Positions 44,514 through 53,451 of a stretch of 64,000 nt of DNA are shown piece by piece. Origin of the DNA: Nitrobacter sp963807355 (GTDB lineage Bacteria; Pseudomonadota; Alphaproteobacteria; Rhizobiales; Xanthobacteraceae); the NCBI GenBank assembly GCA_963807355.1, contig CAWEBX010000003.1, positions 186,001 to 250,000 on the forward strand. The letters run 5' to 3'. The position numbers were made by a program, and so were the translations under genes. Below the pieces are notes generated by a model. That model was not told the origin of the DNA. It worked only from the letters and a program-made list of their open reading frames with translations, and made no database searches. Positions within the stretch are counted from its first letter, which is position 1. Each line of letters begins with the position of its first letter.

Positions 44514-45374
44514 ATGTCAAAAAGTCTGATCGACCTGATCTCGATCCTCGATCTGGAGCCGATCGAGGAAAACCTGTTCCGCGGCAACAGCCCGAAGACG
44601 GGCTGGCAGCGGGTATTCGGCGGGCAGGTGATCGCGCAGGCGATGGTGGCGGCGTGCCGCACCGTCGAAGGCCGCCTGCCGCATTCGCTGCATTGCTATT
44701 TCATTCTGCCGGGCGACCCCGAGATCCCGATCATCTATCAGGTGGAGCGACTGCGCGACGGCAAGAGTTACTCGACGCGGCGCGTCACCGCGATCCAGCA
44801 TGGCCGCGCCATCTTCTCGCTCATGGTCTCGTTCCATGCGGAAGAGGAAGGCGCCTTCAATCATCAGGACCGGATGCCCGACGTGCCGCCGCCGGAGCAG
44901 CTCTCGCCGGAGGAATTCGTCAAGCAGCCGATGTTCAAGGAAGTGCCCGAGTTCATCCGCCGTTACTATGAATCGGACCGGCCGATCGAACTGCGCCCGG
45001 TCGAACTCAACCGCTACTTCGGCGAGAAGATCGAGGACGGTCGTGTCCATGTCTGGATCCGCACCGCGTCGAGTCTGTCCGACGACCCGGCGCTGCACAT
45101 GTGCGCGCTGGCCTATGCGTCGGATTTCGCCTTGCTGGATGCGGTGATGGCGCGCTACGGCCGCACGCTGTTCGACAAGCATATGATGGCGGCATCGCTC
45201 GATCATGCCATGTGGTTTCACCGCCCGTTCCGCGCTGACGAATGGCTGCTCTATGCGCAGGATTCGCCGAGCGCCCAGAACGGCCGTGGTCTCGCCCGCG
45301 GCCTGATCTTCAGGCAGGACGGCACGCTGGTCGCGTCCGTGCTGCAGGAAGGCTCTGTGCGCGAGCGGCGCTAG
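44514..45374 (+). CDS. tesB: Acyl-CoA thioesterase II
   Basis: Hydrolyses medium and long acyl-CoA. The 286-residue double hot-dog protein has FGGQVIAQAMVAACRTVEGR at the N-terminus, HSLHCYFILPGD, a central linker, and the second hot-dog with HMCALAYASDFALLD, MAASLDHAMWFHRPFRADEW and GRGLARGLIF, the block with the conserved Gly. Full length. The stop TAG starts a repeat. Confidence 0.94.
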   Translation: MSKSLIDLISILDLEPIEENLFRGNSPKTGWQRVFGGQVIAQAMVAACRTVEGRLPHSLHCYFILPGDPEIPIIYQVERLRDGKSYSTRRVTAIQHGRAIFSLMVSFHAEEEGAFNHQDRMPDVPPPEQLSPEEFVKQPMFKEVPEFIRRYYESDRPIELRPVELNRYFGEKIEDGRVHVWIRTASSLSDDPALHMCALAYASDFALLDAVMARYGRTLFDKHMMAASLDHAMWFHRPFRADEWLLYAQDSPSAQNGRGLARGLIFRQDGTLVASVLQEGSVRERR

Positions 45375-45490
45375 AGCGGGATGAGGAAAAGTGTGGTGCG
45401 GTTTTCCGCCCGCATCCCGCTTCTCAAAATATGGGAATCGATCACGTGCATGATTTTGGATCAATTCGATCCGAAATCATCGTGATCTAA
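45373..45490. repeat. Two-hairpin intergenic repeat, family B, copy 2
   Basis: AGAGCGGGATGAGGAAAAGT paired with TTTTCCGCCCGCATCCCGCT, then GATCACGTGCATGATTTTGG paired with AATCATCGTGATC. It lies between the convergent tesB and a broken gene; it overlaps the tesB stop and supplies the stop of the other gene. Confidence 0.87.
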
Positions 45491-46372
45491 GCCGCCCGCG
45501 GCGCCAGTTCGATCTGCGAGATGTACCAGCGCGCGATCCAGCCGAGCACCCACGGGATCGGGATGATCAATATGCAGCCGATCGCAACCACCACCGTTCG
45601 CCACAACACCTCAAGGCCGCTGGCATTGAAGATGATCTCGCGCCGGGTGCCGTCGATGTTGCGGAACATCCAGCGCGTCATCGCCGTGGTGACCCATGCC
45701 CAGCCGATGATGGTGATGAAGGAGATATTGAGCAGCACAAACCAGCCGACGTAATGCATTGCGTCGCCCCGGAACGAAAGCTGAAGCGGCTGCCCGTTGG
45801 CGCTGATATTCGCCACGATCCATTTAATGGTCATCCACGACAGCCAGGCCTGCACCGGAATCAGGAGGAACTCGAGATAAGGTATGCCGGTCACGCCGGA
45901 GTAGGAGCACAGCGCGAGCAACACGAACAACCTTCCAGATGTCCATCGGCTGACCGGTAAAGGTCAGGCTGGGCCGCTGCGGCACCCGCATCCGAGAGAT
46001 GAACCATCCGTAGAAGCTGGTGGCCACCCATGGCGCCGGAATAACCAGCACGAAGCCGATGATGAAGATCAGGGCGCGTCCGAGAAGCGCCCAGATGCTG
46101 AAATCCGTCGACAGCGAAACGCCGGCATGGCCGTCACTGCCGGTCAGCGACTCACCTCCATGCGCAGACCCATGCGGCTTGCGCGGCGCGGCCATACCGC
46201 CGGACAGGAGGCCCGGAATATCGCCCGCCCTTTCCCAGACGGACATGCCCTCGGTCCAGACGCGAGTGTCGGCGCTGACTGTGCCGTGGACGATGAAATC
46301 CCGCAACCGGTCTTCGGAATACGGGCCTTGCTGGGTGTTTCCAGAGGCGAAAAACCACAGACGGTTCGGCAT
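45487..46372 (-). pseudogene. GYF-like/DUF4339 multi-pass membrane protein gene with a frameshift
   Basis: From the ATG at 46372 the protein starts with a GYF_2/DUF4339 domain (NRLWFFASGNTQQGPYSE, then FIVHGTVSADTRVW), then membrane helices (ALIFIIGFVLVIPAPWVATS). At about 45930 the frame is lost; the adjacent frame continues without overlap as LFVLLALCSYSGVTGIPYLE and IGWAWVTTAMTRWMFRNIDG, with helices to the stop at 45487. Removing one G or T in AAGGTTGTTCG restores a single protein of about 295 residues. The function of the intact gene is unknown. Confidence 0.75.
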
Positions 46373-46605
46373 GAATTTCCCCAAGACGCATCGGCCCTTG
46401 CCGGCGGACCTCCGTTAGTCGCAACGACGCGAACCTGGTTCAGGCGAAAAACCGGCCCGTCTGTGCCGAGGTCTCCACACTGTGACAAACCCTCGGCATG
46501 TTTTTCGTCCGGGCTGCAAGTTTTTTGTGCGAGTTGCACGGAAAGATGTCAGACTCAATCGTGCGAAGTCAGCTAACGTATTGTCCATTGAGCGGAAGCG
46601 TCATC

Positions 46606-46944
46606 ATGAAATTCGTCGTCGCCGTTATTAAACCTTTCAAGCTCGACGAGGTCCGCCAAGCGCTGACCGCGATCGGGGTGCATGGCATGACCGTGACCGA
46701 GGTCAAAGGCTACGGCCGCCAGAAGGGCCATACCGAGATCTATCGCGGCGCCGAATACGTTGTGAACTTCCTGCCTAAGCTACGGATCGAGGTCGCGGTG
46801 TCGTCGGTGCTTGCGGACAAAGCGGTGGAGGTCATCACCGCGGCCGCGCGCACCGGCCAGATCGGCGACGGCAAGATCTTTGTGATTCCGATCGATCACG
46901 CCCTGCGCATTCGCACGGGCGAGACCGACAGCGACGCGCTGTGA
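46606..46944 (+). CDS. glnK: PII nitrogen regulatory protein GlnK
   Basis: Trimeric sensor of 2-oxoglutarate, ATP/ADP and uridylylation that gates AmtB. The 112-residue protein starts at the ATG at 46606 (MKFVVAVIKPFKLDEVRQAL). The T-loop contains GRQKGHTEIYRGAEYVVNFL with the uridylylated Tyr51. The C-terminal TGQIGDGKIFVIPIDHALRI is typical. It lies directly upstream of amtB, which supports GlnK over GlnB. A sigma-54 promoter is expected, but I could not find a good -24/-12 match. Confidence 0.94.
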   Translation: MKFVVAVIKPFKLDEVRQALTAIGVHGMTVTEVKGYGRQKGHTEIYRGAEYVVNFLPKLRIEVAVSSVLADKAVEVITAAARTGQIGDGKIFVIPIDHALRIRTGETDSDAL

Positions 46945-47044
46945 CGATGTGAACGTGCTTCCGGCGCGGCGAAGCAGCGCGAAGACCGCTGCACCACGTT
47001 GGTGACACAAGGCGAATAAGAGAATCGAAAGTCGGGGAACAACA

Positions 47045-48361
47045 ATGGGGGCACTTTTGCGTTGGGCAGCAGGCGCTGCGACGACAATCGTTGCAATCAC
47101 GATTTTCGTAACGACAGGGACGCCGGCCTTTGCGGACAGCGCCCCTTCAACTGTCAGCGCCGCCGATACCGCATGGATGATCGTCGCCACGGCCTTCGTG
47201 CTGATGATGACGATCCCGGGGCTGGCGCTGTTCTATTCGGGAATGGTGCGCAAAAAGAACGTGCTGGCGACGATGGCGCAAAGTCTCGCAGCGGTTGCGG
47301 TGATTTCGATTCTGTGGGTGGCGTTCGGTTACTCGCTGGCATTCACAGGCGACGGGCCGTGGCTGGGATCGCCCGGCCGCATGTTTCTCGCCGGTATTAG
47401 CATGGACGCCGTCAATCCTGCGGCAAAGACCATCCCCGAAGCGCTGTTCATGCTTTACCAGATGACCTTCGCGATCATCACCGTGGCGCTGGTGGCGGGC
47501 TCGGTGGCCGACCGGATGCGCTTCTCAGCCTATCTGCTGTTTTCGATCGGCTGGTTTATCTTTGTCTACATTCCGCTTGCGCATTGGGTGTGGGGCGGCG
47601 GCTTCCTCGGCGCTGCCGGCGTGCAGGATTTCGCGGGCGGGCTGGTGGTGCATCTCAGCGCCGGCGTAGGGGGGCTGGTCGCGGCGAAAGTCCTCGGTAG
47701 CCGTCACGGCTATGGTTCGGAGAATTTGTCGCCCTACGATTTGTCCCTCGCGGTGATGGGCACGGGGCTTTTGTGGGTCGGCTGGTTCGGATTCAATGGC
47801 GGCTCCGCGCTGGCTGCGAATTCGCGCGCGGTGATGGCGATTATCGCCACGCATCTCGCCGCCTGCGCCGGCGCGCTGACATGGGCAGCCATCGAGTGGG
47901 CGACGCGGCGCAAGCCCTCCGTACTCGGCATGATCTCGGGCGCGGTTGCGGGTCTCGGCACGATCACGCCGGCCTCCGGCTTTGTCACGCCCCTGCAAGG
48001 CATCGTCATCGGCATCGTTGCCGGACTGATCTGCTACTGGGCCTGCACCAGCCTCAAGCATCGCTTTCGCTATGACGATTCACTCGACGTGTTCGGCGTC
48101 CACGGCATTGGCGGATTGACCGGAACTCTGCTGCTCGGGGTGTTCGCGACCTCGTCGATCGGCGGCGTGCCTGGCCTGCTCGAAGGCAATCCGCGCCAGT
48201 TGCTGCTGCAGCTCTATGGCGTGGCTGTCACGCTGCTCTGGTCGGGCGCGGCGACTTACGGTCTCCTCAAGCTGGTCGGCGCCTTCGTGTCCCTGCGTGT
48301 CTCCCGCGAGAGCGAGCTCGAAGGTCTCGACATTTCCCAGCACGGCGAGGCGCTGCAATAA
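47045..48361 (+). CDS. amtB: Ammonium transporter AmtB
   Basis: Inner-membrane trimeric ammonium channel of 438 residues. A cleavable signal peptide (ITIFVTTGTPAFA) precedes about 11 transmembrane helices. Pore residues are visible: the twin His in GGLVVHLSAGVGG and DVFGVHGIGGLTG, plus AWMIVATAFVLMMTIPGLAL with the family's GLALFYSG. The operon glnK-amtB is the usual arrangement, with GlnK blocking the pore when nitrogen is plentiful. Confidence 0.97.
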   Translation: MGALLRWAAGAATTIVAITIFVTTGTPAFADSAPSTVSAADTAWMIVATAFVLMMTIPGLALFYSGMVRKKNVLATMAQSLAAVAVISILWVAFGYSLAFTGDGPWLGSPGRMFLAGISMDAVNPAAKTIPEALFMLYQMTFAIITVALVAGSVADRMRFSAYLLFSIGWFIFVYIPLAHWVWGGGFLGAAGVQDFAGGLVVHLSAGVGGLVAAKVLGSRHGYGSENLSPYDLSLAVMGTGLLWVGWFGFNGGSALAANSRAVMAIIATHLAACAGALTWAAIEWATRRKPSVLGMISGAVAGLGTITPASGFVTPLQGIVIGIVAGLICYWACTSLKHRFRYDDSLDVFGVHGIGGLTGTLLLGVFATSSIGGVPGLLEGNPRQLLLQLYGVAVTLLWSGAATYGLLKLVGAFVSLRVSRESELEGLDISQHGEALQ

Positions 48362-48400
48362 TGCGGAAGCACGGTTAGCGGCGTTTCGTCCAATAATTTA

Positions 48401-48435
48401 CAGCTTCGCTTCTGATTCTATCAGAAGCGAAGCTG
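48401..48435. repeat. Perfect palindrome (family A arm) between convergent genes
   Basis: CAGCTTCGCTTCTGA and TCAGAAGCGAAGCTG are exact 15-base inverted arms around TTCTA. This is the TCTGAT/ATCAGA part of family A alone. It lies 40 bases after amtB and 9 bases before the end of the convergent Trm112-like gene, so it could act as a two-way terminator, although no T tract follows. Confidence 0.8.
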
Positions 48436-48443
48436 TTCTAGTC

Positions 48444-48644
48444 TCATTCAATTTTCCTTGCCTCTTCCGGCAGCATGATCGGAATGCCGTCGCGGATCGG
48501 GTAGGCTAGTCTCGCCGAGCGCGAAATCAGTTCCTGCCGTTTGCCGTCGAATTCCAGCGGTCCCTTGGTGACCGGGCAGACCAGAATTTCCAGAAGCTTT
48601 GGATCGACGGTATCTTCGGGACGATCGGAGGGGGGCGGCGTCAT
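48444..48644 (-). CDS. Trm112-family protein (YcaR/UPF0434-like)
   Basis: 66 residues: an N-terminal extension, then VDPKLLEILVCPVTKGPLEF, ELISRSARLAYPIRDGIPIM and LPEEAR, the complete Trm112/YcaR motif set. Eukaryotic Trm112 activates methyltransferases; the bacterial role is unclear. The single Cys-Pro shows that it lacks a full zinc knuckle. Convergent with amtB. Confidence 0.88.
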   Translation of the reverse strand: MTPPPSDRPEDTVDPKLLEILVCPVTKGPLEFDGKRQELISRSARLAYPIRDGIPIMLPEEARKIE

Positions 48645-48780
48645 GCGGGTCTCTTCGAAGGATCAAGTCGGGCGGGTGGGTTCATATGGGTTGCGGTTGA
48701 ATCTGACATTCGCTTGCCGAGTTTGCCGCACGTCGGTGGCGAATGTCCAATCCACTCCACCAGTTGAGACGCTTCGTTAG

Positions 48781-49455
48781 CTACTGCAATCCGGGGTCGC
48801 CGCTGGTGCGCTTTTTTGCGAGGTCCATTTCGGTCACCGCGATCAAGATTTCCGCGCGCGTTTTAAGGTCGGTTGCCTCCAGCATCGCCTGCTTTTCCAA
48901 CGGGCCATAGGGCGACATCATCGCCAGCGCGTTGACCAGTGCCTCGTTCGGGGCGTTCTCGATGTCGCTCCAGTCTACCTTCAAGTCGTTGACCTTGAGA
49001 AAATCGTTCAGCACCTCGAGCAGCCGTTTGCGGTCGACGGCGTCCTCGCCTTTGCGTGCGGTCAGATCATCGGCGTAAGCAAAGAAATCGACCTTGCACT
49101 GGCGATAGGGCGTCAACACCGTCGGCTCTTCCACGACCTTGAAACGCGAGACGCCGGTGAGCTCGAGGATATAACGGCCGTCGCCGGATTCGGCGAACTG
49201 CGTGATGCGCCCGACGCAGCCGACATGGAACAACTCCGGCTTGTCCTCGCTCGCAGAATGGGCGATGTCGGGCTGGATCATGCCGATCAAGCGATGGCCG
49301 TCCCGGAGCGCGTCGTCGACCATTGCGAGATAGCGCATTTCGAAGATGTTGAGCGGCATTTGGCCGCGCGGCAGCAGCAGTGCGCCGGGCAGCGGGAACA
49401 CTGGTATCACTTCGGGAAGGTCACCGGGTCCGCGATAGTCGGCATTGATGGGCAT
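48781..49455 (-). CDS. LON-N substrate-binding domain protein
   Basis: 224 residues that make up only the N-terminal domain of Lon protease: VIPVFPLPGALLLPRGQMPL, NIFEMRYLAMVDDALRDGHR and GCVGRITQFAESGDGRYILE. No AAA or protease domain follows. Such proteins are common in alphaproteobacteria; their role is unknown. Encoded in the same direction as, and between, the thioredoxin and Trm112-like genes. Confidence 0.9.
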   Translation of the reverse strand: MPINADYRGPGDLPEVIPVFPLPGALLLPRGQMPLNIFEMRYLAMVDDALRDGHRLIGMIQPDIAHSASEDKPELFHVGCVGRITQFAESGDGRYILELTGVSRFKVVEEPTVLTPYRQCKVDFFAYADDLTARKGEDAVDRKRLLEVLNDFLKVNDLKVDWSDIENAPNEALVNALAMMSPYGPLEKQAMLEATDLKTRAEILIAVTEMDLAKKRTSGDPGLQ

Positions 49456-49472
49456 GAACGAGTTCGGTGCTA

Positions 49473-49583
49473 GCGCGTATTCCGCAAAAGTGGATACCGG
49501 TTTTGCGATTAGAATACGCGCAAGTTACTAATTGAGAGCATTTTCTTACGGCTAACCGGATTCCACTTAGCCGGAAAATGCTC
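49473..49583. repeat. Two-hairpin intergenic repeat, family C, copy 2
   Basis: Nearly identical to 32939-33048: GCGCGTATTCCGCAAAAGTG to AGAATACGCGC, then GAGCATTTTCTTACGGCTAA to TTAGCCGGAAAATGCTC. Only a few base differences in about 110. It lies just upstream of the LON-N gene. Confidence 0.87.
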
Positions 49584-49667
49584 TCACGGGCAAAGCTTGT
49601 AACGGTCTTTCCCTTCTCACATTCGCAGGCCGTTCGCTGAACGGACGCAAATGTGAGACCGGACCGC

Positions 49668-50603
49668 TTAAGAAAACAGGATCGTCGACAGGCGTTTGCG
49701 TCCCTCGACGGTGGCTTCGTCCGCGGCGCCCCACGCTTCGAAGAATTGCACGAGTTGCCTGCGGGCGGCATCATCGTTCCATTTGCGGTCGCGCGTGACG
49801 ATTTCCAGCAAGTGATCGGTGGCCTCGCTGCGTTGGCCACCAGCGTTCAGTGCGGTAGCCAGGTCGAATCGCGCCTGATGATCGAGCGGGTTGGCCGCAA
49901 CCTTCTGCTCGAGTTCGACGACCGGACCGAGTGAACTCGCCTGTTCGGCGAGGTCGATCATGGCCTGCACGGTTGTCACGGCGGCGTCGCCGCGCTTCGA
50001 TTCCGGCACCAGCGCGAGTGTTTGCTTGGCTTTGTCGATCGCGCCGGTGGTCGCATAGCAACGCGCAAGTCCGGCGATCGCCGGAAGATTGGCGGCGTCG
50101 ATACCGAGAACCTCGGCATAGACCTCGGCCGCCGTGGTCGGATCGCCTGCAGCGAGCGCGGCTTCCGCCTCTTGCAAGATTTCCTCGAAATTCGGAGTGC
50201 CGGGCGCCGCCCCCGCGCCTTGCGTCAGCTTGTCGATGAAGCTCTTGACCTGGCTCTCGGGCACAACGCCCATGAAGAAGTCCACCGGTCGCCCACCGGT
50301 AAAAGCGAACACCGCCGGAATCGACTGATTACCGGTTTGTGCCGCAAGCTGCTGAAAAATGGCAGGATGCTGGTCGATATTCATCTTCGCCAGCTTGACC
50401 TTGCAAGCGGCGGCGCGCACCGCCTTTTCCAGGATCGGGGTCAATTGGCGGCATGGTCCACACCACGGCGCCCAGAAATCGACCAGCACCGGCTGGCGCA
50501 TCGATTCCTCGATGACATCCTTCATGAAGGTCTGGGTCGTCGTCTCGTTGATCAGATCCGACGCCTGCGGTGGCGGCTCGCTGCCGTGCTCGACTATGGT
50601 CAC
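49668..50603 (-). CDS. YbbN/CnoX-like thioredoxin with TPR-like tail
   Basis: A 311-residue protein from the GTG at 50603 (VTIVEHGSEPPP), after GCGAGG; the next ATG upstream would add a poorly conserved stretch. Thioredoxin domain (about 25-125) with VDFWAPWCGPCRQLTPILEK, which has the full WCGPC active site, and QSIPAVFAFTGGRPVD. The C-terminal half (about 140-311) is the helical TPR-like region of YbbN (EEILQEAEAALAAGDPTTAA). CnoX-type proteins are holdase chaperones; redox activity is plausible because both cysteines are kept. Confidence 0.9.
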   Translation of the reverse strand: MTIVEHGSEPPPQASDLINETTTQTFMKDVIEESMRQPVLVDFWAPWCGPCRQLTPILEKAVRAAACKVKLAKMNIDQHPAIFQQLAAQTGNQSIPAVFAFTGGRPVDFFMGVVPESQVKSFIDKLTQGAGAAPGTPNFEEILQEAEAALAAGDPTTAAEVYAEVLGIDAANLPAIAGLARCYATTGAIDKAKQTLALVPESKRGDAAVTTVQAMIDLAEQASSLGPVVELEQKVAANPLDHQARFDLATALNAGGQRSEATDHLLEIVTRDRKWNDDAARRQLVQFFEAWGAADEATVEGRKRLSTILFS

Positions 50604-50892
50604 GTGATCCTCGCCTGATGTCCCCGGAAGGAGCGGTCTGCGCCGTCCCAAAGTTCGCATATCCTTGCTAGCACGATCCGGACCCATAAATTGGTCCCTG
50701 CGCGGAAATATTGCAATTGGCGGGCGGAGCATCGTTCCCTCCTGGTTCTCCGATGGCTCCGGTATCGCGGTTGCCATCCAGTATGGAGGGGACTTAGGGC
50801 AGACGACCTCATATCTGGCTGTTGCATTCGCACGCCGCATTTGGCATAGCTCTGCCCTTCGGCGGCCGTCGATCGGCTGCCTGTTTTCGGAT

Positions 50893-50967
<75 letters not shown>

Positions 50968-51527
50968 ATTTTCCAGTGTCCGCGTTGCCGTGTCCGCGTT
51001 TCCCGTGTCGGCCCCCCGGCAACAGGCTAACGGAACATGCCCAGACCATCGGCGACAATCCCGCGCGGGACGGATTGTCGCTGGTCCAGATGGTTCTTGT
51101 TCCAGCTCGAAGTGTTCGAGATCGCAGCTCACCATGCTGACGGCCTGCGGGGGTGTCTTTGATGCCGTTCTGACCGCCGAGGCTGGAACTAGACTCACGC
51201 GACTCAAGCATACCGAGGCCGCAGCAGGCGGCGGTTATGAATGTTGTACTTCTTTAGGAAACGGTCGCTGCCATCGCGGTGCAACAAAAGCGGATAACCT
51301 TCGCCGGCTGCTTCGTCGCCGGAAGCGTTAGCCGTTGAAAAAACTAAGAAAAACGGAAAGTCCGGGTGGCTGCCGAAGCTCTCTGACACCGAAGAGCTGC
51401 GGGTATGCCTTCGCGATCCAGGCCGATTAACCTCGTTTTAACCGATTCCATTCATCATCAAGTTACCAAGCTTCGCCCGCGAGTTGTGAGCTTTGGTAGT
51501 CTTGGATCTAACTCCTGGGGAGGATCA
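50968..51527. other. Spacer between tRNA-Gly and the PAS gene
   Basis: About 560 bases without a supported gene. A short direct repeat of TGTCCGCGTT lies right after the tRNA, followed by a region of no recognisable content. No integrase or attachment-site duplication of the tRNA end was seen. The PAS gene has a very good GGGGAGG ribosome site at the right end. Confidence 0.5.
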
Positions 51528-53057
51528 ATGTTTTTCTTCAAAAAATGGTCGATCGCGAAAGAAAATGCCGCGAAAGCCGCAGCGATCAGCAAGTCTCAAG
51601 CCGTCATCGAGCTCGGTATTGATGGAACGGTCATCACGGCTAACGAGAAGTTTCTCAGCATACTCGGTTACACGCTGGCGGAGGTTCGCGGAAAGCACCA
51701 CGGCATGTTCGTGGAGACCGACGAACGGTCCGGCGCCGCATACCGCGACTTCTGGGCCAGGTTGAATAAGGGCGAGACCCAATCGGCCGAGTACAAACGC
51801 ATCGACAATCACGGCCGGGAAGTCTGGGTTCAGGCGTCCTATATTCCGGTGCTGGATTCGAGGGGGAATCCGACAAAAGTTATCGCGCTCGCGTCCGATA
51901 TCACCGCGAAAAGAATCAAGAATCTGGAAAACGCGGGTCAGGTTTCCGCCATCGAACGCGCGCAGGGAGTGGTCGAATTCAAATTGGACGGCACGATCAT
52001 TACCGCGAACAGAAACTTCCTTAACGCGATGGGCTTCGCCCTTAGCGAAGTGCAGGGGAAGCATGATGGCATGTTCGTGGAGCTGTCGGAGCGGTCAGGT
52101 GCAGCCTATCGCGAACTCTGGGCCAAGCTCAATCGCGGCGAGACTCAATCGGCCGAATACAGGCGGTTTGGTAAAGGCGGGAGAGAAGTCTGGATTCTCG
52201 CGACTTACAATCCGATCGTGGACGAGACCGGAAAGCCGTTCAAGGTTGTCGCGTTCACGACTGACGTCACCAAACAGAAATTGAAGGCGGCTGAGCTGGA
52301 GGGCCAGGTCGCGGCCATCGGAAAGTCGCAGGCCGTCGCCGAATTCGGAATGGATGGAAAGATCCTTACCGCGAACGATAACTTCCTGAAAGCGTTTGGC
52401 TACTCTCTCCTCAATGAGGTCCAGGGCCATCACCATCACATGTTCGTGGAGGCCGGCGAACGATCCAGCGCCGTCTATCGCGAATTCTGGGCCAAGCTCA
52501 ATCGCGGCGAGTCACAGTCAGCCGAGTATCAGCGTATCGGCAAGAACGGCAAGATCGTCTGGTTGCAGGCTTCTTATAATCCGGTGCTGGATTCGAGGGG
52601 TAAACCCACGAAGGTTATTGAAGTCGCGACCGATATCACCGCCAGGAAGCTCGAGGCGCTGGAAAACGCGGATCAGCTTGCCGCCATTGAACGCGCCCAG
52701 GCAATGGCTGCATTCAAACCGGACGGTACGATTATCGCCGCCAACGACAAGTTCCTGAAGGCGATGGGTTACACGCTCGGCGACGTTCGTGGCAAGCATG
52801 ACGGCATCTTCGTGGAGGCTTCGGAGCGTGCAGGTTTTGCCTATCGCGAATTCTGGGTCAAGCTCAATCGCGGCGAGGCTCAATCGGCCGAATACAAGCG
52901 CATCGGGAAGGACGGCAAGGAAGTCTGGATCCGGGCTTCGTACATTCCGGTCCTCGACGCCAAGGGCAAGGCTATCAAGGTCGTCCAATACGCCACGGTG
53001 ATTGAATTTGACCGTGGCGAAAGAGATGGTGCAGGAGGCGTCTGTGTCGTTGGCTGA
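51528..53057 (+). CDS. Protein of four tandem PAS domains, lacking an output domain
   Basis: 509 residues from the ATG at 51528. Four PAS units of about 122 residues, each with the pattern G(T/K)I(I/L)TAN(D/E)KFL...GYTL and EYKRIG(K)..GKEVWI(Q/R)ASY.PVLD..GK..KV: units begin near residues 20, 142, 264 and 387. The units are close copies of each other, so they arose by tandem duplication. No kinase, GGDEF, EAL or MCP domain follows. The frame ends 17 residues after the last PAS core in unrelated sequence. The family in bradyrhizobia that I know carries a C-terminal chemotaxis signalling domain, apparently missing here (see 53002-53217). Confidence 0.82.
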   Translation: MFFFKKWSIAKENAAKAAAISKSQAVIELGIDGTVITANEKFLSILGYTLAEVRGKHHGMFVETDERSGAAYRDFWARLNKGETQSAEYKRIDNHGREVWVQASYIPVLDSRGNPTKVIALASDITAKRIKNLENAGQVSAIERAQGVVEFKLDGTIITANRNFLNAMGFALSEVQGKHDGMFVELSERSGAAYRELWAKLNRGETQSAEYRRFGKGGREVWILATYNPIVDETGKPFKVVAFTTDVTKQKLKAAELEGQVAAIGKSQAVAEFGMDGKILTANDNFLKAFGYSLLNEVQGHHHHMFVEAGERSSAVYREFWAKLNRGESQSAEYQRIGKNGKIVWLQASYNPVLDSRGKPTKVIEVATDITARKLEALENADQLAAIERAQAMAAFKPDGTIIAANDKFLKAMGYTLGDVRGKHDGIFVEASERAGFAYREFWVKLNRGEAQSAEYKRIGKDGKEVWIRASYIPVLDAKGKAIKVVQYATVIEFDRGERDGAGGVCVVG

Positions 53058-53217
53058 TCAGGCTGAAGCGTCGAGCTTGAGCATGGAGCGGCTGGAGACC
53101 CGTCGCAAGAGCGAGAGCGTCGGTCCGTCGCCCCTCGCCCAGTTCCTGACAAGCCTTCGTGCGGGATTTAGCTCCGCGATGGCAGCCTCGACGAGAGCTG
53201 TCGCCAATTTCTTGTGA
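53002..53217 (+). pseudogene. Possible C-terminal remnant of a methyl-accepting chemotaxis protein
   Basis: In the frame next to that of the PAS gene, bases 53002-53217 read VAKEMVQEASVSLADQAEAS, then SLSMERLETRRKSESVG. This resembles the usual last 30 residues of MCPs (NAA-VEEA-SL---AE-L---V--F). If so, a deletion of about 700 bases removed the MCP core and placed the PAS array out of frame with the remnant. It could also be chance. Confidence 0.4.
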
Positions 53218-53302
53218 CGATTGGTTGATCAGGAAAACGATGGGGTTGATAGTCGATGCTTTGGCGATGACCTCGAACCCATCGTGAATGTCACAGGAAT
53301 GA

Positions 53303-53345
53303 GTTAGCCGTTGCCAACCTTCCTCCCTCAGTTGGCAAGGCTAAC
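53303..53345. repeat. Long inverted repeat after the PAS gene
   Basis: GTTAGCC and TTGCCAAC on the left pair with GTTGGCAA and GGCTAAC on the right, a 15-base-pair stem with one bulge and a 12-base pyrimidine-rich loop (CTTCCTCCCTCA). No T tract follows. It fits none of the repeat families seen elsewhere in the window. Confidence 0.65.
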
Positions 53346-53375
53346 TGGCCGCGATTGAGTTGACGCTAAGAGAAG

Positions 53376-53403
53376 CGACGCCCGCTGCGGGCGTCGTTGG
53401 CTT
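53376..53403 (+). terminator. GC-rich hairpin before the DUF2235 gene
   Basis: CGACGCCC and GGGCGTCG pair around GCTGC, followed by TTGGCTTTC. This is a plausible intrinsic terminator for upstream transcription, about 50 bases before the next gene. Confidence 0.5.
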
Positions 53404-53451
53404 TCGAGAGAAGGCGGATCAACGTCGGGCGACATCGTTCCGGGAGTTGGC

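Noticed and set aside
46385..46605. Sigma-54 (-24/-12) promoter before glnK
   Set aside because: Best candidate CGGCATGTTTTTCGT keeps the GG but lacks the -12 GC; too weak to call.
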